This document shows, piece by piece, positions 60,537 to 64,000 of a DNA stretch of 64,000 bases (its first letter is position 1; each line of letters begins with the position of its first letter). Source of the stretch: Streptomyces sp. KL109B (GTDB lineage: Bacteria > Actinomycetota > Actinomycetes > Streptomycetales > Streptomycetaceae). A program made the position numbers and the translations under genes. The DNA lies in NCBI RefSeq assembly GCF_030766935.1, contig NZ_JASERL010000002.1, forward strand, positions 496,001 to 560,000. The letters run 5' to 3'. The notes under the pieces were generated by a model. It did not search any database. It had not been told where the DNA came from and saw only the letters and a program-made list of their open reading frames with translations.

Positions 60537-61205
60537 GTGCGTTCTCTCCCGCTCCCGGTCACCCTGACCGCCCGCCTCCTGCCCGTCGCCGTGCTCGCCT
60601 GCGCGGGCTGGGCCTACTCGTCCGGGCCCATGGCGCCGTCCGCGGACGAGGACCGCCCCGAGGCGGCGCCGCGGTCGTCCTCGGCGCCGGACAGCTCCGA
60701 GGAGCCCGGCGAGGCCGTGGCCGCGAAGACGTACGCGAAGCCGCCGGCCCCCTGCACCTCGCTGCCGTCCTCGACGATCAAGGCCCTGGTGCCGGACGCC
60801 AAGACGGCCGGCAAGGAGCTGTCCGCCACGGACGAATCGGTCCGCCGCGGCTGCTCGTGGAGCGCCCTGAAGGGGTACGACTACCGCTGGCTCGATGTCT
60901 CCTTCGAGGTGAAGGACTCCGACGAGCTGGCGAAGAAGGCGTTCGCGTCCGGGGACGCCGCGAAGGGCGCCAAGCAGGACCTCGGCGACGAGGCCGCCCT
61001 GTCGAGCGACGTCACCACCAAGGACAAGCAGCAGACCCGCGAGGCCGTTCTGACGGTCCGCAAGGGCAACGCGCTCGTGACCGTCACCTACAACGGCAGC
61101 GACTTCGAGTCCAAGGGCGCGCCCTCGGCTGCCACCGTGAGCGAGGGCGCAGTGCGCGCCGCCAAGAGCGCGGTCGGCGCGCTCGACTCCACGGCCGGCG
61201 AGTAG
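60537..61205 (+). CDS. DUF3558-like exported protein
   Basis: 222 residues from GTG 60537. N-terminal hydrophobic stretch (about 7-25, LPVTLTARLLPVAVLACAGW) is a signal or anchor; the cysteine (about 22) is not in a clean lipobox. A Pro/Ser/Glu-rich linker (to about 70) leads to a domain with two conserved cysteines, PCTSLPSSTIKALVP and RRGCSWSALKGYDYRWLDV, as in DUF3558 of actinobacterial cell-envelope proteins. Function unknown. No close operon partner; 260 bp separate it from the hot-dog gene. Confidence 0.8.
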   Translation: MRSLPLPVTLTARLLPVAVLACAGWAYSSGPMAPSADEDRPEAAPRSSSAPDSSEEPGEAVAAKTYAKPPAPCTSLPSSTIKALVPDAKTAGKELSATDESVRRGCSWSALKGYDYRWLDVSFEVKDSDELAKKAFASGDAAKGAKQDLGDEAALSSDVTTKDKQQTREAVLTVRKGNALVTVTYNGSDFESKGAPSAATVSEGAVRAAKSAVGALDSTAGE

Positions 61206-61421
61206 GCGTACAAGGAATCAGGGGCGCCTCTAAGGCGAATGGATCTTGCATGCCCGGACACCTACCCGGGGCACGCCGCGCTCGCTCCGCGCCCTCACCT
61301 ACTACACCCGTGCGGCCCAACCCGGCGTAACGCGCTCCCCTCGTTCAACTCGTTCAACATCCCTTGATCCACAACGCGTTGATCGGCTCCCCGCTCCTGA
61401 CGTCTCATGGGAGGGAACCCT

Positions 61422-61444
61422 AAACAGGCCGTAAAGACCTGTTT
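61422..61444. promoter_or_regulatory. inverted repeat before the hot-dog gene
   Basis: AAACAGG (61422-61428) and CCTGTTT (61438-61444) with a 9-base spacer, 21 bases before the ATG at 61466. Either an operator or a leader hairpin next to the ribosome site AAGGAG (61454-61459). Confidence 0.5.
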
Positions 61445-61465
61445 TCGAGGCTTAAGGAGTGACAT

Positions 61466-62320
61466 ATGACCATGTCCCGGGTGCCCCTCGATCCGACGGG
61501 CCGCATCTGTGTCACCTCGCCCTACTACGCGCTCGACGACCTCACCGAGACGGCTCCGGGCAGCGTCACCGCCGGAGTCACCGTGCAGACCGACCCCGGG
61601 CTGCAGGCCGCGGTGATCGGCCTCGGGGAGATGGGCCGGCACCTGGCGATCCTCGGCCTGTGCGCGGCGGCCACCCTCAACCCCCGGACCGGACAGCACT
61701 ATTACCTGGCCCGCAAGGCCAGTGCCCGGGTGGCCGCGGCCGGTGACCGCGACGGCGACCCGAAGCTGATCGGCACCGCGCACGCCAGGCTGCCGAGCCC
61801 GCGCCGGGCCGAGGCCGACACGGAGCTGCGCGACCGCGACGGCGGCCTGGTCTCGCGCCTCGCCGTCGAGTACGACGTCGTGTCGGCGCCGGTCTTCCGG
61901 CGCATGTTCGCCCAGCGGGCCGTGTCCACCCCGCCCACCCCGCACAACCCGTACGTCACACCGCCCCGGCTGTCCGGACCAACGATGCGCGGCGCCGAGG
62001 CCGAAGGCCGGATCACCGTCACCCCCGAGATGTGCCCTGGTCACTTCGACGGGTTCCCCGCGTTTCCCGTCGCGGTCGTCGCCACCGTGATGGCCTCGGT
62101 CGTCGACCACCTGGTCGCCGACGCGTACCCGGCGGGCACCCGCTGGCGGCCGGTCGGCACCGAACTGGAGGCACACGAACTCGTCTGGCCCGGCGAGACG
62201 TTGACGGTGTCGGGGCACCTGGCGGACTCCCCTTCGGCCGGGCGCAGGGCGCGCTGCGCAGCCCGCGTCGGCGACCGTGTCATAGCCACCACCGAGACCG
62301 ATTTCGACCCGGTCCGATGA
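61466..62320 (+). CDS. hot-dog-fold-like protein encoded next to an acyl carrier protein
   Basis: 284 residues; ATG 61466 (a second ATG at 61472) after AAGGAG. I do not recognise the family by name. Two halves resemble hot-dog folds of FabA/FabZ/thioesterase proteins: a helix GEMGRHLAILGLCAAATL with strand YYLARKASARV in the first (about 50-85), and CPGHFDGFPAFPVAVVATVM with WRPVGTELEAHELVWPGETLTVSGHL in the second (about 190-260). No signal peptide. Its stop overlaps the ACP start (ATGA), so it probably works on an acyl chain held by that ACP, as dehydratase, thioesterase or binding partner. Confidence 0.65.
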   Translation: MTMSRVPLDPTGRICVTSPYYALDDLTETAPGSVTAGVTVQTDPGLQAAVIGLGEMGRHLAILGLCAAATLNPRTGQHYYLARKASARVAAAGDRDGDPKLIGTAHARLPSPRRAEADTELRDRDGGLVSRLAVEYDVVSAPVFRRMFAQRAVSTPPTPHNPYVTPPRLSGPTMRGAEAEGRITVTPEMCPGHFDGFPAFPVAVVATVMASVVDHLVADAYPAGTRWRPVGTELEAHELVWPGETLTVSGHLADSPSAGRRARCAARVGDRVIATTETDFDPVR

Positions 62321-62697
62321 CCCGGTCGACCAACCCCGACGCCCGGCACCGCTCCCCCGTCACCCAGGCCGTGCGCCCCGCGCTGTGGGCGTGGTGGCTC
62401 GGCCTGTGCCCCTCAGACAGTGACCCGCTTCCCGAGAAGGACGTCGCCGTGCCCGATACAGCCCACGACCTGGGTGCCCACCTGTCCACCGCGATAGCCC
62501 GCCGCTTCGACCTGGACCCGGCCCGTGTCACCCCCGCCACCCGGCTCGGCGACCTGGACTTCGACTCGCTGTCCTACATAGAGCTGTCGTTGGTGTGCGA
62601 GGAGGAGTTCCACGCGGAGGTCCACGACGACCTGCTGCACGCGCAATTGACCGTCACGGAGGTCGCCTCACTCATCAGGCAGGCCCTGACCGCATGA
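62317..62697 (+). CDS. acyl carrier protein, stand-alone
   Basis: 126 residues if ATG 62317 (coupled to the previous stop) is used, or 82 from GTG 62449. Residues 52-126 are a carrier-protein four-helix bundle; the phosphopantetheine serine is S84 in GDLDFDSLSYIELSL. The first 45 residues (WAWWLGLCPSDSDPL) are unusual for an ACP and may be non-essential or a leader. No ketosynthase is visible in the window. The hot-dog protein and the downstream regulator suggest a small biosynthetic or signalling unit extending beyond the window. Confidence 0.85.
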   Translation: MTRSTNPDARHRSPVTQAVRPALWAWWLGLCPSDSDPLPEKDVAVPDTAHDLGAHLSTAIARRFDLDPARVTPATRLGDLDFDSLSYIELSLVCEEEFHAEVHDDLLHAQLTVTEVASLIRQALTA

Positions 62698-62776
62698 ATT
62701 CGGCCGTATCACCGTCAACAGTGTGTATCGGTACGCACGGTGGAACGTATTCGGCATGTTTTCCAGAGGGGGAATC

Positions 62777-64000
62777 GTGGCGGCGCAGCGCATCCCGAAC
62801 GAACGACTTCGCTCGCTCCTGCGGGAGTCCGGCTGGACCCAGGAGGCCTTCGCACGCGCCGTGAACGTGGCGGGCGCCGAGATAGGCGTACGGCTCGGGT
62901 ACGACCGCACCACCGTGTCCCACTGGCTGGCGGGGTCGGAACCGCGGGATCCGGTGCCGCGCCTGATCGCGGAGGTGTTCTCGCGGCGCGTCGGCCGGCG
63001 GCTCACCCCCGCGGCGGCGGGATTCAGCCACGCGTCCCACGCGGCGCGCACCGAGGAACCGGTGGACGAACTCACGGAGTTGCCCCGCCAGGACGCCGAC
63101 CCGCTGTGCCACGCACGGCTGGCCCGCACGCCCTACCAGGTGCTCGGCCGGGTGCCGGGCTGGTCGGAGCAGCCCCGCGTGGCCTCGGAGAAGCCCGGCC
63201 TCATGCGCGTCGGCGCGAGCGAGGTGGCCCTGCTGCACGGCGCGGTACGGCACTTCGCGGCGGCGATGGACGCGCACGGCGGCGCCCACGCGCGCAGCGC
63301 GCTCGCCGTCTACGTCGCCGACACCGCCGCGACCTGGCTGCGCGCGCCGGGCTCCGAGGAGGTGCACCGCCACTTATGCATGGCGGCCTCCCGGTTGACG
63401 TTCCTGCTGGCGCGGATGCACGCGGACATGGACGCGCACGGCCTCGCCCAGCGCTATCTCACCCTGTCGCTGTCGCTCGCCAACGAGGCGCGGCACAAGG
63501 GGATGTGGGCCACCACGCTGCGCGCCGTCTCCGCGCAGGCCCTCCAGCTCGGCCACACGCTTCCGGCCCTGCAGTGCGCGGAGGCGGCCGTATCGGTCGG
63601 CGGCGAGGGCGCCCCGGGTGCCGTACGCGCTTATTTGTACGCCCAGTTGGCGGTGGCGCGGGCCGCGGTGCGGGACGCGCGGGCCGCGGACGAGGCGCTG
63701 GCCCACGCCGAACTGGCCCTGGCCGAAGCGGCCTTGGGCGAGAGCGAGGGGCCGTTCGACGCGTACCCGGTGGGCGCGCTGGCGTTCCAGTCCGCCGAGG
63801 CGCACAGCCGCCTCGGCAGGCAGGTCGCGGCGGTGCGCGAGCTGCACCGCTCGGCGGACGCCCGCGATCCCCTGGACCGCCGGGGCCTTGCCCTGACCCT
63901 GTCGCGCCGCGCCGAACTCCTCATGACCTGCGGCCACTTGGAGGAGGCCTGCGCCACATGGGACCGGTTCCTGGGGGCCAGCGACGGACTGCACTCGCAT
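62777..64000 (+). CDS. XRE-family regulator with TPR-like C-terminus (partial, bldA-dependent)
   Basis: 408 codons from GTG 62777 (AGAGGGGGAATC upstream) run off the window end without a stop; an ATG at 62756 is the alternative. N-terminal helix-turn-helix (about 8-55; LLRESGWTQEAFARAVNVAG and YDRTTVSHWLAGSEPR), then repeated helical pairs resembling tetratricopeptide repeats (AHGLAQRYLTLSLSLANEARHKG and further). This architecture is typical of streptomycete NsdA-like or gamma-type regulators. Codon 200 (63374-63376) is TTA, the only one I noticed, so translation should need the bldA tRNA. Adjacent to the ACP gene, 79 bases after it. Confidence 0.85.
   Translation, partial: MAAQRIPNERLRSLLRESGWTQEAFARAVNVAGAEIGVRLGYDRTTVSHWLAGSEPRDPVPRLIAEVFSRRVGRRLTPAAAGFSHASHAARTEEPVDELTELPRQDADPLCHARLARTPYQVLGRVPGWSEQPRVASEKPGLMRVGASEVALLHGAVRHFAAAMDAHGGAHARSALAVYVADTAATWLRAPGSEEVHRHLCMAASRLTFLLARMHADMDAHGLAQRYLTLSLSLANEARHKGMWATTLRAVSAQALQLGHTLPALQCAEAAVSVGGEGAPGAVRAYLYAQLAVARAAVRDARAADEALAHAELALAEAALGESEGPFDAYPVGALAFQSAEAHSRLGRQVAAVRELHRSADARDPLDRRGLALTLSRRAELLMTCGHLEEACATWDRFLGASDGLHSH
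63374..63376 (+). promoter_or_regulatory. TTA codon (bldA target) in the XRE/TPR gene
   Basis: In-frame leucine TTA at codon 200 from GTG 62777, in the sequence HRHLCMAAS. The rare tRNA-Leu encoded by bldA reads this codon, so the regulator should be made late in development. Confidence 0.8.

Overview
The window is a stretch of a Streptomyces-type chromosome. Evidence: very high GC with strong G/C third-codon bias, many GTG and TTG starts, 4-base ATGA/GTGA overlaps in operons, an actinobacterial iron box, a LexA-type box, a leucine TTA codon in a regulator, and a crotonyl-CoA carboxylase/reductase (ethylmalonyl-CoA) cluster beside psd-pssA. I support 56 protein genes (two cut by the window ends) and one broken gene. 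I see no tRNA, rRNA, CRISPR array or insertion sequence.

Layout. 1-4.3 kb: M20 and M55 peptidases, an iron-regulated siderophore esterase and a methyltransferase. 4.4-12.5 kb: a PP2C-type phosphatase/anti-sigma-like protein, a multidrug exporter fused to three Ig-like domains, an SRPBCC protein, a radical SAM protein behind a LexA-type box, RidA and a HEAT-repeat protein. 12.8-24.1 kb: a two-unit 3-hydroxyacyl-CoA dehydrogenase, a TetR regulator, ccr, ethylmalonyl-CoA mutase, a malyl-CoA-type lyase, a MaoC hydratase and an acyl-CoA dehydrogenase, then psd-pssA ended by a textbook terminator. Together the acyl-CoA genes form most of the ethylmalonyl-CoA pathway (C2 assimilation and extender-unit supply). 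24.2-29.4 kb: an ABC exporter, an alcohol dehydrogenase/LLM flavoprotein pair and a divergent PaaX regulator. 29.3-35.8 kb: a five-gene branched-chain-amino-acid-type ABC operon with a divergent PucR-type regulator. 35.8-38.6 kb: methyltransferase, VOC protein, glycerate kinase. 38.8-45.8 kb: ADP-ribosylglycohydrolase, nucleoside hydrolase, MFS permease, sirtuin, alkylation-repair pair (Ogt, Ada-AlkA) and macrodomain, an NAD/ADP-ribose and DNA-repair neighbourhood. 45.8-56 kb: a CrtI-like oxidoreductase, an inositol-phosphatase family protein, and an oppABCDF operon ending in a gamma-glutamyltransferase. 56-60.3 kb: sulfatase, MFS exporter with divergent TetR, cold-shock protein. 60.5-64 kb: a DUF3558-like exported protein, then a hot-dog-like protein, a stand-alone acyl carrier protein and an XRE/TPR regulator carrying a TTA (bldA) codon.

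Two patterns cut across the window. First, a roughly 50-bp GC-rich element occurs six times, always in the same orientation and always just downstream of minus-strand genes, in two cases supplying their stop codons. Second, short perfect or near-perfect tandem repeats are unusually frequent at gene 5' ends: in-frame units of 9-24 bp at the N-termini of five proteins, and 11-21 bp units in leaders or intergenic gaps. The best candidate for an undescribed system is the hot-dog protein/ACP/TTA-regulator unit at the right edge, which continues beyond the window.
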